A stretch of 64,000 nt of DNA from Microbulbifer bruguierae (GTDB lineage Bacteria > Pseudomonadota > Gammaproteobacteria > Pseudomonadales > Cellvibrionaceae): contig NZ_CP118605.1 of assembly GCF_029869925.1 (NCBI RefSeq), positions 248,001-312,000 of the forward strand, given 5' to 3'. Under the pieces are notes generated by a model, which ran no database searches, was not told where the DNA came from, and saw only the letters and a list, made by a program, of their open reading frames with translations. This document shows positions 36,074 to 44,599 of this stretch, piece by piece (the first letter of the stretch is position 1; each line of letters begins with the position of its first letter). The translations under genes were made by a program, and so were the position numbers.

Positions 36074-37721
36074 ACACACGCTCCTTGAATGGCTCTAGCC
36101 CGATACGGTTGTAGGTGTCGATAAACAGTTCATCCGGCTGGCGATTTTCCACAAAAACGTCGAGTAGCTTGCCGATGGTTTCCGGCATTTCCTCACGGGA
36201 AAAGCTCGGGCCCAGTACCTTGCCGAGACTGGCATTTTCACTGGCGTTGCCGCCAAGTTGTACCTGGTAAAATTCCTCGCCTTTCTTATCCACGCCAAGA
36301 ATGCCGATATGGCCGATATGGTGGTGGCCGCAGGCATTCATACACCCGGAAATATTCAGGTCCAGATCGCCCAGATCGTAGAGGTAATCCAGATCGTCGA
36401 ATTTGCGCTGGATGGCCTCGGCCACCGGAATGGACTTGGCGTTTGCCAGCGAGCAGTAGTCGCCGCCGGGGCAGCAGATCATGTCGGTCAGGGTACCGAT
36501 ATTCGGCGTGGCGAAACCGTGTTTCCGCGCCGCTTCCCAGAGTTCGAACAGCTTTTCCTGCTCCACGTCTGTCAGCACCACATTCTGTTCGTGGGTTACC
36601 CGCACTTCGCCGAAGCTGTAATGGTCTGCCAGATCGGCAATTGCCTCCAGCTGGCGGTCGGTGACATCACCCGGGGGCACACCGGTAGGTTTGGTGCTCA
36701 GGGTTACCGCCTGATAGCCCGGTACCCGGTGGGGGAAGGTGTTGCGCTCCAGCCAGCGGGAAAAGGCTTTATTGCTGCCGGCCTGATCTCTCAGTAAGGC
36801 ACCGGCGTGCGCCGCGTCGACGGTTTTGTAAACGGGTTCAGGGAAAAAGCGTTTTGCCCAGGCGATGGCTTCCGGGGTTAGCTGGTCGGCGCCATCCTTA
36901 ATCTGCTCCCATTCCGCTTCCACGCGGCGGGCAAATTCTTCCGGACCCAGCGCCTTCACCAGAATCTTGATACGAGCCTTAAACTTGTTGTCGCGACGAC
37001 CGAGCTGGTTGTACACGCGCACGATGGCTTCGAGGTAGGAGAGCAGGTGGGTTTCCGGCAAAAAGTCGCGGATGGAAACACCGATGATCGGGGTGCGCCC
37101 GAGGCCGCCGCCAACAAAAATCTGGAAGCCGGTTTCGCCCTCCGCGTTCTTCACGATCTGCACGCCGATATCGTGGGCGCGGATCGCGGCACGGTCATGT
37201 TCTGCACCGCACACGGCAATCTTGAATTTGCGCGGCAGGAAGGCGAATTCCGGGTGAAAGGTGGACCACTGGCGGATCAACTCGCAATAGGGGCGCGGGT
37301 CGATCAGTTCGTCCTGGGCCACGCCCACGAACTGGTCGGTAGTCGTGTTGCGGATACAGTTACCGCTGGTCTGCACCGCGTGCATTTCGACTTCGGCCAA
37401 CTCCGCAAGAATATCTGGAACATCTTCCAGATTGGGCCAATTCAACTGCACATTCTGGCGGGTAGTGAAATGCGCGTAGCCTTTGTCGTACTTGCGGGTG
37501 ATATGTGCCAGGCGGCGCACCTGGGTGCTGTTCATCAAGCCGTAGGGCACGGCGATACGGAGCATTGGTGCAAGGCGCTGTACATACAGACCGTTTTGCA
37601 GTCGCAAGGGCAGAAATTCTTCTTCGCTCAGCTCACCGGCAAGATAGCGCTCGGTCTGGCCGCGGAACTGGGCCACCCGTTCCCGGATTAGTTTGTGGTC
37701 CTGTTCGTCGTATCGATACAT
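36057..37721 (-). CDS. cysI: Ferredoxin/NADPH-type sulfite reductase hemoprotein
   Basis: Siroheme and [4Fe-4S] enzyme reducing sulfite to sulfide in sulfur assimilation. The 554-residue chain has the two ferredoxin-like half domains (VQRLAPMLRIAVPYGLMNSTQ) and the cluster/siroheme Cys motifs TDMICCPGGDYCSLANAKS and LNISGCMNACGHHHIGHIGI. No cysJ flavoprotein gene is next to it; instead a DUF934 gene overlaps the 3' end, the arrangement typical of Pseudomonas-like assimilatory reductases. Related nitrite reductases are an alternative, but the DUF934 partner favours sulfite. Confidence 0.93.
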   Translation of the reverse strand: MYRYDEQDHKLIRERVAQFRGQTERYLAGELSEEEFLPLRLQNGLYVQRLAPMLRIAVPYGLMNSTQVRRLAHITRKYDKGYAHFTTRQNVQLNWPNLEDVPDILAELAEVEMHAVQTSGNCIRNTTTDQFVGVAQDELIDPRPYCELIRQWSTFHPEFAFLPRKFKIAVCGAEHDRAAIRAHDIGVQIVKNAEGETGFQIFVGGGLGRTPIIGVSIRDFLPETHLLSYLEAIVRVYNQLGRRDNKFKARIKILVKALGPEEFARRVEAEWEQIKDGADQLTPEAIAWAKRFFPEPVYKTVDAAHAGALLRDQAGSNKAFSRWLERNTFPHRVPGYQAVTLSTKPTGVPPGDVTDRQLEAIADLADHYSFGEVRVTHEQNVVLTDVEQEKLFELWEAARKHGFATPNIGTLTDMICCPGGDYCSLANAKSIPVAEAIQRKFDDLDYLYDLGDLDLNISGCMNACGHHHIGHIGILGVDKKGEEFYQVQLGGNASENASLGKVLGPSFSREEMPETIGKLLDVFVENRQPDELFIDTYNRIGLEPFKERVYAKAS

Positions 37722-38004
37722 AAAGGCTTGATTCCATTTGCTTTTTTACGCCGATACTCAAGCTCGGATGGGATTTTGGGACCCTACTGATGAGCCTGAG
37801 TGGCGCATAACATACCAGCCGCCTTATGCAAAAAATAACAATTTTTTTCGCTATCTTAGTAACTGGTGGTTATAAGCTGGGGCCTGCCCGAATTCAGGGC
37901 TGTTGCACACCGGAAACGGATTTGATCTACTTGAAAAAGCCGCGTTTGCGCGGTGCTGCTACCCTCTAAAACAATAATGAATTCTTGACTGACGGAGTAT
38001 TCCG

Positions 38005-38139
38005 ATGAGCGATCAAGTAGCAAAAGAAGTAGTAGTTGTATCTGACGATAGCGATAACCTGGCGGACGCAGTAGCGGCGGTGGCCCTGGTGGCCATTTTT
38101 GTTGCGACCTGTGTTTATTGGGTGGCCTCTCAGGCCTAG
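38005..38139 (+). CDS. Small membrane protein, 44 residues
   Basis: An ATG with a GGAG ribosome site eight bases upstream opens a 44-codon frame. The first half is acidic (SDQVAKEVVVVSDDSDNLAD) and the second half is a single hydrophobic helix (VAAVALVAIFVATCVYWVAS). I recognise no family. Good start signals, a clear membrane helix and a hairpin right after the stop argue that it is a real gene. It sits alone between the sulfite-reductase promoter region and the convergent DUF2970 gene. Confidence 0.7.
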   Translation: MSDQVAKEVVVVSDDSDNLADAVAAVALVAIFVATCVYWVASQA

Positions 38140-38144
38140 AGAAA

Positions 38145-38180
38145 CACTGCCTGCCGGTACTTGTGTCGGTAGGGCAGTGT
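38145..38180. terminator. Hairpin after the 44-residue gene
   Basis: Arms 38145-38157 and 38167-38179 pair with one bulge (CACTGCC with GGGCAGTG at the base), six bases after the stop. No T-run follows directly, so it may be a weak or shared terminator with the convergent DUF2970 gene. Confidence 0.5.
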
Positions 38181-38240
38181 GATCGACTTTCCCTGTACGG
38201 TAGGGTTCCGGTTCTACCGCGAAGTAGTGCGCTTCGTGGA

Positions 38241-38450
38241 TTAGCCCATATTGCTTAAAACGGTCTTTACCACCAGCACCAGGGTGATTACGAACAGGGC
38301 AGTAAAGATGATGCCCGCCGCGATATACGCCTTGAAGCTCCCCCCGCTGAAATCCCTTTCCCGGTTCTTGTCCGATTGAACGCCGATGGCGGCGGCCAGC
38401 GTGCTCAGAATTACCTGGCCGAACGATGGTTTCCGGTTCTTGTCTTCCAT
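38241..38450 (-). CDS. DUF2970 family small membrane protein
   Basis: A 69-residue protein with the DUF2970 pattern: KPSFGQVILSTLAAAIGVQSDKNRERDF at the N-terminus, then GSFKAYIAAGIIFTALFVITLVLVV as a membrane helix. Function unknown. The ATG at 38450 has an AGGAGT site just before it. The frame runs 33 codons further upstream, but that part crosses a REP-like repeat and is not coding. Confidence 0.88.
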   Translation of the reverse strand: MEDKNRKPSFGQVILSTLAAAIGVQSDKNRERDFSGGSFKAYIAAGIIFTALFVITLVLVVKTVLSNMG

Positions 38451-38488
38451 ACGCACTCCTGTGGTATCTCCACTCTGACTCGCACCCC

Positions 38489-38561
38489 GTAGGAGCCTGC
38501 TTGCAGGCGAACATTTGTAGCGATGAAAACAGCTTGAGTTCGCCTGCAAGCAGGCTCCTAC
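38489..38561. repeat. Inverted pair of REP-like elements
   Basis: GTAGGAGCCTGCTTGCAGGC and four more bases (38489-38512) are perfectly inverted at 38538-38561, 24 of 24. Each arm has its own 6-bp hairpin (GCCTGC-TT-GCAGGC). The sequence closely resembles Pseudomonas-type REP units. It lies between the metH 3' end and the DUF2970 start. Confidence 0.88.
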
Positions 38562-38583
38562 ATGTGGGTGTCTAGCGAAAACC

Positions 38584-41500
38584 TCAATCTTCCAGATTTG
38601 GCCGCAACCAGCGTTCCAGCTCGTCTTCGCTCATTCCCTTGCGCTTGGCCAGGCTCTGCAACTGATCGCGCTGGATCTTGCCCACATTGAAATACTTGGA
38701 CTCCGGGTGGGCAAAGTACCAGCCACTGACGGCAGCCGCGGGCATCATGGCAAAGCTGGAGGTGAGCTCGATACCCGCATTCTCCTCGGCGTTCAGCAGT
38801 TTGAACAGAGTGGCCTTTTCCGTGTGGTCGGGGCAGGCCGGGTAGCCGGGGGCGGGGCGGATACCATTGTAGGCTTCCTTGATCAGGTCTTCATTGCTCA
38901 GAATTTCGTCAGGCTGGTAACCCCAGTAGTTCTTACGTACTTCCCGGTGCAGAAATTCGGCAAAGGACTCCGCAAGGCGATCCGCCAGCGCCTTCACCAT
39001 GATTGCGCTGTAATCGTCGTGCTTGGCTTCGTACTCTTTCGCCAACTCGTCGGCGCCGATGCCGGTGGTCACCGCAAAACCGCCCACATAATCCGCCACG
39101 CCGGATCCGACCGGTGCAATAAAGTCCGCCAGCGAGCGGCAGAAACCGTCGCCACCGCGCTTCTGAATCTGCTGGCGCATCTGGTGCAGGCGCGCCTGTT
39201 CCTGTGTGCGGCTCTCATCCGAATACACGATGATATCGTCGCCATCGGCATTCGCCGGCCACAGGCCGAAGACTGCACGGGCCGTCAGGCGCTTGTTGTC
39301 GATAATATCCGCGAGCATGGTCTGGGCATTCTTGAACAGATCCGTAGCCGCTTCACCCACCACGGCGTCGTTCAGGATCGCCGGGTATTTGCCGGCGAGA
39401 TCCCAGGAAATGAAGAACGGGGTCCAGTCGATGGTGTCGACCAGTTTCTCCAGCGGGAAGTCATCCAGTACTGTGAGGCCAGGATTGTTCGGCACTTTCG
39501 GTGCGAAGTTGGCCCAGTCCAATTGCGGGCCCGCTTTCAGGGCATCGGCGTAATTCAGTTTTGGGTCGTTGCGTTTGCGATTGGCGGTACGTTCGCGGAC
39601 TTTTACATATTCGTCCTGTACACCTTTTACAAATGCCGGACGCAGTTCATCGGAGAGCAGATTGCTGGCTACGCCCACCGCGCGGGAGGCGTCCGCGACA
39701 TAAATCACCTGGTTGCGCTTGAACTGAGGTTCGATTTTTACTGCCGTGTGCGCTTTGGAGGTGGTCGCGCCGCCGATCAGGAGCGGCACATCGAAGCCCT
39801 GTCGCTCCATTTCTGCTGCCACGTGCACCATTTCGTCCAAAGACGGGGTAATCAGACCGGACAGACCGATGATGTCGCACTGCTTTTCTTTCGCCACTTG
39901 CAGGATCGTTTCCGCGGGTACCATCACGCCCAGGTCGATTACCTCGAAGTTGTTACACGCCAGTACCACGCCGACAATATTCTTGCCGATATCGTGTACG
40001 TCGCCTTTCACCGTGGCCATCAGGATGCGGCCGTTCGGTTTACTGTCTGCGGTTTTTTCCTTCTCGATGTAGGGCTGCAGGTAGGCCACCGCCTGCTTCA
40101 TTACTCGTGCGGATTTCACCACCTGCGGCAGGAACATCTTGCCCTCGCCGAACAGGTCACCCACCACGTTCATGCCGTCCATCAGCGGGCCTTCGATCAC
40201 GTCCAGCGGACGTTTTGACTCCTGGCGGGCTTCCTCGGTGTCTTCCTCGATGAAATTGTTGATGCCTTTGACCAGCGCATGCTCCAGGCGTTTTTTCACC
40301 GGCCACTGGCGCCAGGCCAGGTCTTCCTTGCGCTCGGCGGTAGAGCCATCGCCGCGGTATTTTTCCGCAATGTCCAGCAGCGCCTCGGTGGCATTGTCGT
40401 TGCGATTGAGAATGACGTCTTCGACCTTGTCCCGCAGTTCGTCGGGCAGGTCGCTGTAAACCTCGAGCATGCCGGCGTTGACGATACCCATATTCATTCC
40501 CGCCTTGATGGCGTGGTACAGGAATACGGAGTGGATCGCCTCGCGTACCGGGTTGTTGCCGCGGAAGGAGAAGGACACGTTGGAAACGCCACCGGAAACA
40601 TTCGCGCCCGGCAGGTTTTTACGAATCCAGCGGGTGGCCTCGATAAAGTCCACCGCGTAGTTGTTGTGTTCCTCGATACCGGTGGCGACCGCGAAGATAT
40701 TCGGATCGAAAATGATATCCGTGGGATTGAAGCCAACCTTGTCGACAAGAATGTCGTAACTGCGCTTGCAGATTTCGATCTTGCGCTCGTAAGTATCCGC
40801 CTGGCCGGATTCGTCAAACGCCATTACCACCACCGCCGCACCGTAACGCAGGCACAGGCGGGCTTTTTCGACGAACTCTTCTTCTCCTTCCTTGAGACTG
40901 ATGGAGTTGACGATGGCCTTGCCCTGAACGCACTGCAGACCGGCCTCGATGACTTCCCACTTGGAAGAGTCCACCATAAACGGCACTTTGGAAATGTCCG
41001 GCTCAGTGGCACACAGGTTGAGGAAGCGGCGCATGGCGGCGACGGAATCCAGCATCGCCTCGTCCATGTTGAAGTCGATAACCTGGGCCCCGTCTTCCAC
41101 CTGGGCGGCGGCGATCTGCAGGGCGGTATCGTAATCCTCGTCCATGATCAGGCGCTTGAAACGGGCTGAACCGGTGACGTTACAGCGCTCGCCGACATTG
41201 ACGAACAGCGAATTTTCGTCGGCGATATATGGTTCGAGGCCAGAGAGGCGCAGGGCCGGTTTGATTTCCGGGCGCTTGCGCGGGGCGATGTCGGCGACGG
41301 CATCGGCAATGGCGCGGATGTGTTCAGGAGTAGTGCCGCAACAGCCGCCGAGAATATTGATGAAACCGCTCTGGGCGAATTCCGCCACAATGGCTGCAGT
41401 TTCCTGCGGTGTCTCGTCGTATTCACCGAACTCATTCGGCAGGCCCGCATTGGGGTGGGCGGATACGTGCTCCGCACACACGCCAGAGAGTGCCTCGATA

Positions 41501-42279
41501 TAAGGGCGCAGTTCGGTGGCGCCGAGGGCGCAGTTCAGGCCGACAGACAATGGCTTGGCATGGGCAACCGAATAGTAGAAGGCCTCGGTAGTCTGGCCGG
41601 ACAGGGTGCGGCCGGAGGCATCGGTAATGGTGCCGGAAATCATGATTGGCAGCTCGAAGCCCCGCTGCTCGAACACTTCCTGTACCGCGTAGATTGCTGC
41701 CTTGGCATTCAGGGTGTCGAAGATGGTCTCGATCAGGATGATGTCGGAGCCGCCGTCGATCAGTGCATGGGTGGATTCGATGTAGTTTTCCACCAGCTTT
41801 TCGAAGGTCACATTGCGCGCGCCGGGGTCGTTTACATCCGGGGAGATGCTCGCAGTGCGGGAAGTCGGACCGAGCACGCCCGCGACAAAGCGGGGCTTCT
41901 CCGGCGTGGAGAGGGCATCGGCTGCACGGCGCGCCACTTCCGCAGCCACCCGGTTTAGTTCCGGCACCAGGTCTTCCATGTCGTAGTCAGACTGGGACAG
42001 ACGGGTGGCGTTGAAAGTGTTGGTCTCGATGATGTCGGCACCGGCCTCGAGGTAGTCCCGGTGAATCCGCTCGATCAGGTCCGGCTGGGTCAGAACCAGT
42101 AGGTCATTGTTTCCCTTGATGTCGGAGGGATAGTCCGCAAAACGCGCACCGCGGTAATCCGCTTCACCCAGCTTCTCCCGCTGGATCATGGTGCCCATGG
42201 CGCCGTCCAGAATCAGGATGCGCTCGCCCAGGGCGGCGTAGAGCTGTTTCAGGCGTTGATCGCGGGACTGCTGGGACAT
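38584..42279 (-). CDS. metH: Cobalamin-dependent methionine synthase
   Basis: Transfers methyl from 5-methyltetrahydrofolate to homocysteine via cobalamin. All four modules are present in 1231 residues: homocysteine-binding (1-340) with zinc ligands Cys313-Cys314 in LGGCCGTT, folate-binding (about 355-640), cobalamin cap and Rossmann region (about 660-895) with the axial His762 in GDVHDIG, and the SAM-reactivation domain (about 910-1231). No cobalamin riboswitch is seen in the 208 bases upstream. It is divergent from a PfpI-type gene. Confidence 0.98.
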   Translation of the reverse strand: MSQQSRDQRLKQLYAALGERILILDGAMGTMIQREKLGEADYRGARFADYPSDIKGNNDLLVLTQPDLIERIHRDYLEAGADIIETNTFNATRLSQSDYDMEDLVPELNRVAAEVARRAADALSTPEKPRFVAGVLGPTSRTASISPDVNDPGARNVTFEKLVENYIESTHALIDGGSDIILIETIFDTLNAKAAIYAVQEVFEQRGFELPIMISGTITDASGRTLSGQTTEAFYYSVAHAKPLSVGLNCALGATELRPYIEALSGVCAEHVSAHPNAGLPNEFGEYDETPQETAAIVAEFAQSGFINILGGCCGTTPEHIRAIADAVADIAPRKRPEIKPALRLSGLEPYIADENSLFVNVGERCNVTGSARFKRLIMDEDYDTALQIAAAQVEDGAQVIDFNMDEAMLDSVAAMRRFLNLCATEPDISKVPFMVDSSKWEVIEAGLQCVQGKAIVNSISLKEGEEEFVEKARLCLRYGAAVVVMAFDESGQADTYERKIEICKRSYDILVDKVGFNPTDIIFDPNIFAVATGIEEHNNYAVDFIEATRWIRKNLPGANVSGGVSNVSFSFRGNNPVREAIHSVFLYHAIKAGMNMGIVNAGMLEVYSDLPDELRDKVEDVILNRNDNATEALLDIAEKYRGDGSTAERKEDLAWRQWPVKKRLEHALVKGINNFIEEDTEEARQESKRPLDVIEGPLMDGMNVVGDLFGEGKMFLPQVVKSARVMKQAVAYLQPYIEKEKTADSKPNGRILMATVKGDVHDIGKNIVGVVLACNNFEVIDLGVMVPAETILQVAKEKQCDIIGLSGLITPSLDEMVHVAAEMERQGFDVPLLIGGATTSKAHTAVKIEPQFKRNQVIYVADASRAVGVASNLLSDELRPAFVKGVQDEYVKVRERTANRKRNDPKLNYADALKAGPQLDWANFAPKVPNNPGLTVLDDFPLEKLVDTIDWTPFFISWDLAGKYPAILNDAVVGEAATDLFKNAQTMLADIIDNKRLTARAVFGLWPANADGDDIIVYSDESRTQEQARLHQMRQQIQKRGGDGFCRSLADFIAPVGSGVADYVGGFAVTTGIGADELAKEYEAKHDDYSAIMVKALADRLAESFAEFLHREVRKNYWGYQPDEILSNEDLIKEAYNGIRPAPGYPACPDHTEKATLFKLLNAEENAGIELTSSFAMMPAAAVSGWYFAHPESKYFNVGKIQRDQLQSLAKRKGMSEDELERWLRPNLED

Positions 42280-42487
42280 GGGAATTTCCTATACCAAAAA
42301 TAAAAAGGGGCCAGGGACCAAAATTGGCGGCAATGTTAGCACAGATGCCCAACTTCTTCGGCGCCTTGGTCACGGCTAAAGACCGAGTATTCATTACCTT
42401 GTAACCGATCGTTCTGGGATCAGTCCCAGGGCCGGTTCCAGCAATACCCACACTACACTCGGTGAACTGACGACAGGGGAGGAACCC

Positions 42488-43174
42488 ATGAAAATCCTGA
42501 TGGTACTGACATCCCATGACCAGCTGGGGGACACGGGCCAGAAAACCGGCTTCTGGCTGGAGGAATTTGCCGCGCCCTATTACGTGTTTGTGGATGCGGG
42601 AGCCGACGTGACCCTCGCGTCTCCCAAGGGCGGACAGCCGCCGCTTGACCCCAAAAGCGACGCCCCGGATGCCCAGACGCCGGCCACGCGGCGCTTTCGC
42701 GACGACCCGGTTGCCCAGGAGGCGCTGGCGCACACCCTGGATCTGGATGAAGTGGATACCGACGACTTCGACGCGCTGTTTTACCCCGGTGGCCACGGCC
42801 CCCTGTGGGATTTGGCCGAGGATCAGCGTTCCGTGGTCATTATTCACGGCTTCTATCGGGCCGGTAAACCGGTGGGCGCGGTGTGCCACGCACCGGCCGT
42901 GTTTCGCCATACGGTGGACGAACAGGGCGAACCACTGGTCCGCGGCCTAAAGGTAACTGGCTTCAGCAACAGTGAAGAGGATGGGGTAGGGCTGACCGAT
43001 GTGGTGCCCTTTCTGGTGGAAGATATGCTCAAAGAGCGGGGCGCGAGCTACTCCAAGGCGGATGACTGGCAGAGCCATGTCTGTATTGACGGGTTGCTAG
43101 TCACTGGCCAGAACCCTGCGTCGTCGGAGGCCACTGCGCATGCACTGCTCGAGGCCGTGTCGCAGGCGGGGTAG
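42488..43174 (+). CDS. DJ-1/PfpI family protein (class I glutamine amidotransferase-like)
   Basis: A 228-residue protein of the Hsp31/DJ-1 branch. The nucleophile elbow is GAVCHAPAVF with a Cys near residue 136, preceded by YPGGHGPLWDL and DQRSVVIIHGFY. Members of this branch act as glyoxalase III, chaperones or deglycases; the exact activity is unclear here. A GGGGAGGA ribosome site precedes the ATG. Divergent from metH. Confidence 0.9.
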   Translation: MKILMVLTSHDQLGDTGQKTGFWLEEFAAPYYVFVDAGADVTLASPKGGQPPLDPKSDAPDAQTPATRRFRDDPVAQEALAHTLDLDEVDTDDFDALFYPGGHGPLWDLAEDQRSVVIIHGFYRAGKPVGAVCHAPAVFRHTVDEQGEPLVRGLKVTGFSNSEEDGVGLTDVVPFLVEDMLKERGASYSKADDWQSHVCIDGLLVTGQNPASSEATAHALLEAVSQAG

Positions 43175-43316
43175 CCGGACGTTCTGCAATCTCCCGATTA
43201 CTTGGCTCTTTGGCCTGGTTTAACTTGGCCGCGGATGCGCGTAGAATACCTGACCGCTGAACTTGGTTATTGCTGTCGGGTTCGGTTTCAGGAAGTCCGG
43301 TTATTTGAGAAGGTCT

Positions 43317-43919
43317 ATGTCAGAACAGCCGTCAGAATTGAACGTCACGATCACCGACTCCGCTCAGGAGTACCTGCGCGATCTGCTCGCCAAGCAGGAC
43401 TGTGAAGGTATCGCCATCCGCATGTTCGTATCCAATCCGGGTACCCCGAATGCGGAAACCTGCATTGCCTACTGCCGCCCGGGCGAGGAAAAGGAAGGCG
43501 ATGTATCCCTGGAGCTTGATGGTCTCAAAGCTTATTTTGAAGGCCGCAGCATTCCCTATCTGGACGAAGCCCGGGTGGATTACTCGTCCGATAAAATGGG
43601 TGGCCAGCTCACCATCCGTGCGCCCAATTCGCGCATGCCCAAGGTGACCGATGACAGTCCGCTTGAAGATCGTATCAATTACGTTCTGTACAGCGACGTG
43701 AACCCTGGTCTCGCGTCTCACGGCGGACAGGTAAGCCTGGTAGAAGTTACCGAAGACATGTACGCCGTACTCAAATTTGGCGGTGGCTGCCAGGGTTGTG
43801 GCATGGTGGATATGACCCTGAAAGAGGGTGTTGAGAAAACTCTGAAAGAAAAGATTCCAGAGTTGGCTGGGGTAAAAGACATCACCGACCACACGGACAA
43901 GTCTCAGGCGTATTACTGA
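43317..43919 (+). CDS. nfuA: Fe-S biogenesis protein NfuA
   Basis: Carries and delivers [4Fe-4S] clusters. The 200-residue protein has an N-terminal degenerate A-type scaffold domain (1-95, [16 protein letters not shown]) and a C-terminal Nfu domain with [10 protein letters not shown], Cys158 and Cys161. The ATG at 43317 follows a GAGAAGG site; the frame runs 18 codons upstream without similarity. It ends at a strong bidirectional terminator. Confidence 0.97.
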   Translation: MSEQPSELNVTITDSAQEYLRDLLAKQDCEGIAIRMFVSNPGTPNAETCIAYCRPGEEKEGDVSLELDGLKAYFEGRSIPYLDEARVDYSSDKMGGQLTIRAPNSRMPKVTDDSPLEDRINYVLYSDVNPGLASHGGQVSLVEVTEDMYAVLKFGGGCQGCGMVDMTLKEGVEKTLKEKIPELAGVKDITDHTDKSQAYY

Positions 43920-43937
43920 GTTAAAGAATTACTGAGT

Positions 43938-43969
43938 AAAAAAAATCGCGGCCTGGCCGCGATTTTTTT
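43938..43969. terminator. Rho-independent terminator of nfuA
   Basis: A 7-bp GC stem (43946-43952 with 43956-43962), three-base loop, flanked by an A-run upstream and seven T downstream, 20 bases after the nfuA stop. Confidence 0.95.
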
Positions 43970-44018
43970 GTTGCGTATCCATTATTAACGCGAATTGCAA
44001 AACAGATACGAGGTAACT

Positions 44019-44507
44019 TTGGAAAAGCTGATCGAACAAACCATGTACCGCTCCCGCTGGTTACTGGCGCCCATTTATCTTGGGCTGAGTCTGGCTGTGG
44101 TGGCACTGGCAATAATGTTTTTTAAGGAAACCTTCCACCTGCTCGCGCACATCTTCACCATCAAAGAAGCCGATATGGTGTTGGTGGTCCTCAGCCTGAT
44201 CGACATTGCCATGGTGGGCGGTCTGCTGGTCATGGTGATGATGAGTGGGTATGAAAATTTTGTGTCCCAGTTGGACATCGGGGATGACGAAGAAAAGCTG
44301 AATTGGCTTGGAAAAATGGATTCGTCGTCGCTGAAAGCAAAAATTGCCGCGAGCATCGTGGCCATTTCCTCCATTCACCTGCTGAAAATTTTCATGGCAG
44401 TGGAGAGAACGGACGACACAAAGCTCATGTGGTACGTAATCATTCACCTGACGTTTGTGCTGTCCGCCTTTTTGATGGGTTATCTGGACAAACTCACCAA
44501 ACACTGA
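44019..44507 (+). CDS. UPF0114/YqhA-type inner-membrane protein
   Basis: A 162-residue membrane protein with three or four helices (about 12-34, 48-75, 100-125, 135-155). The N-terminus [23 protein letters not shown] aligns with E. coli YqhA. This supports the TTG at 44019, which follows an AGGTAA site; a TTG at 43995 would add eight unmatched residues. Function is unknown in the family. It ends at a hairpin shared with the convergent hrpB gene. Confidence 0.92.
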   Translation: MEKLIEQTMYRSRWLLAPIYLGLSLAVVALAIMFFKETFHLLAHIFTIKEADMVLVVLSLIDIAMVGGLLVMVMMSGYENFVSQLDIGDDEEKLNWLGKMDSSSLKAKIAASIVAISSIHLLKIFMAVERTDDTKLMWYVIIHLTFVLSAFLMGYLDKLTKH

Positions 44508-44521
44508 TCCCCGCCAAATCC

Positions 44522-44557
44522 GGGTACCCCATGGCGCAGTTGCCTATGGGGTATCCC
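44522..44557. terminator. Hairpin between convergent yqhA-type and hrpB genes
   Basis: Arms 44522-44532 (GGGTACCCCAT) and 44546-44557 pair with one bulge around a 13-base loop, 14 bases after the plus-strand stop. No strong T-run on either side. Confidence 0.5.
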
Positions 44558-44599
44558 GTCAAAACTTATGAATCCCGCCATGTAGGCCAGACCTCTGTA

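Noticed and set aside
38707..40218. Long plus-strand frame of 503 codons
   Set aside because: It lies wholly antisense to metH, which has full domain support; the frame is a by-product of GC-rich codon use and its protein has no family features.
42280..42487. A cobalamin riboswitch upstream of metH
   Set aside because: No B12-box-like sequence or multi-stem layout is visible in the 208 bases between metH and its divergent neighbour.
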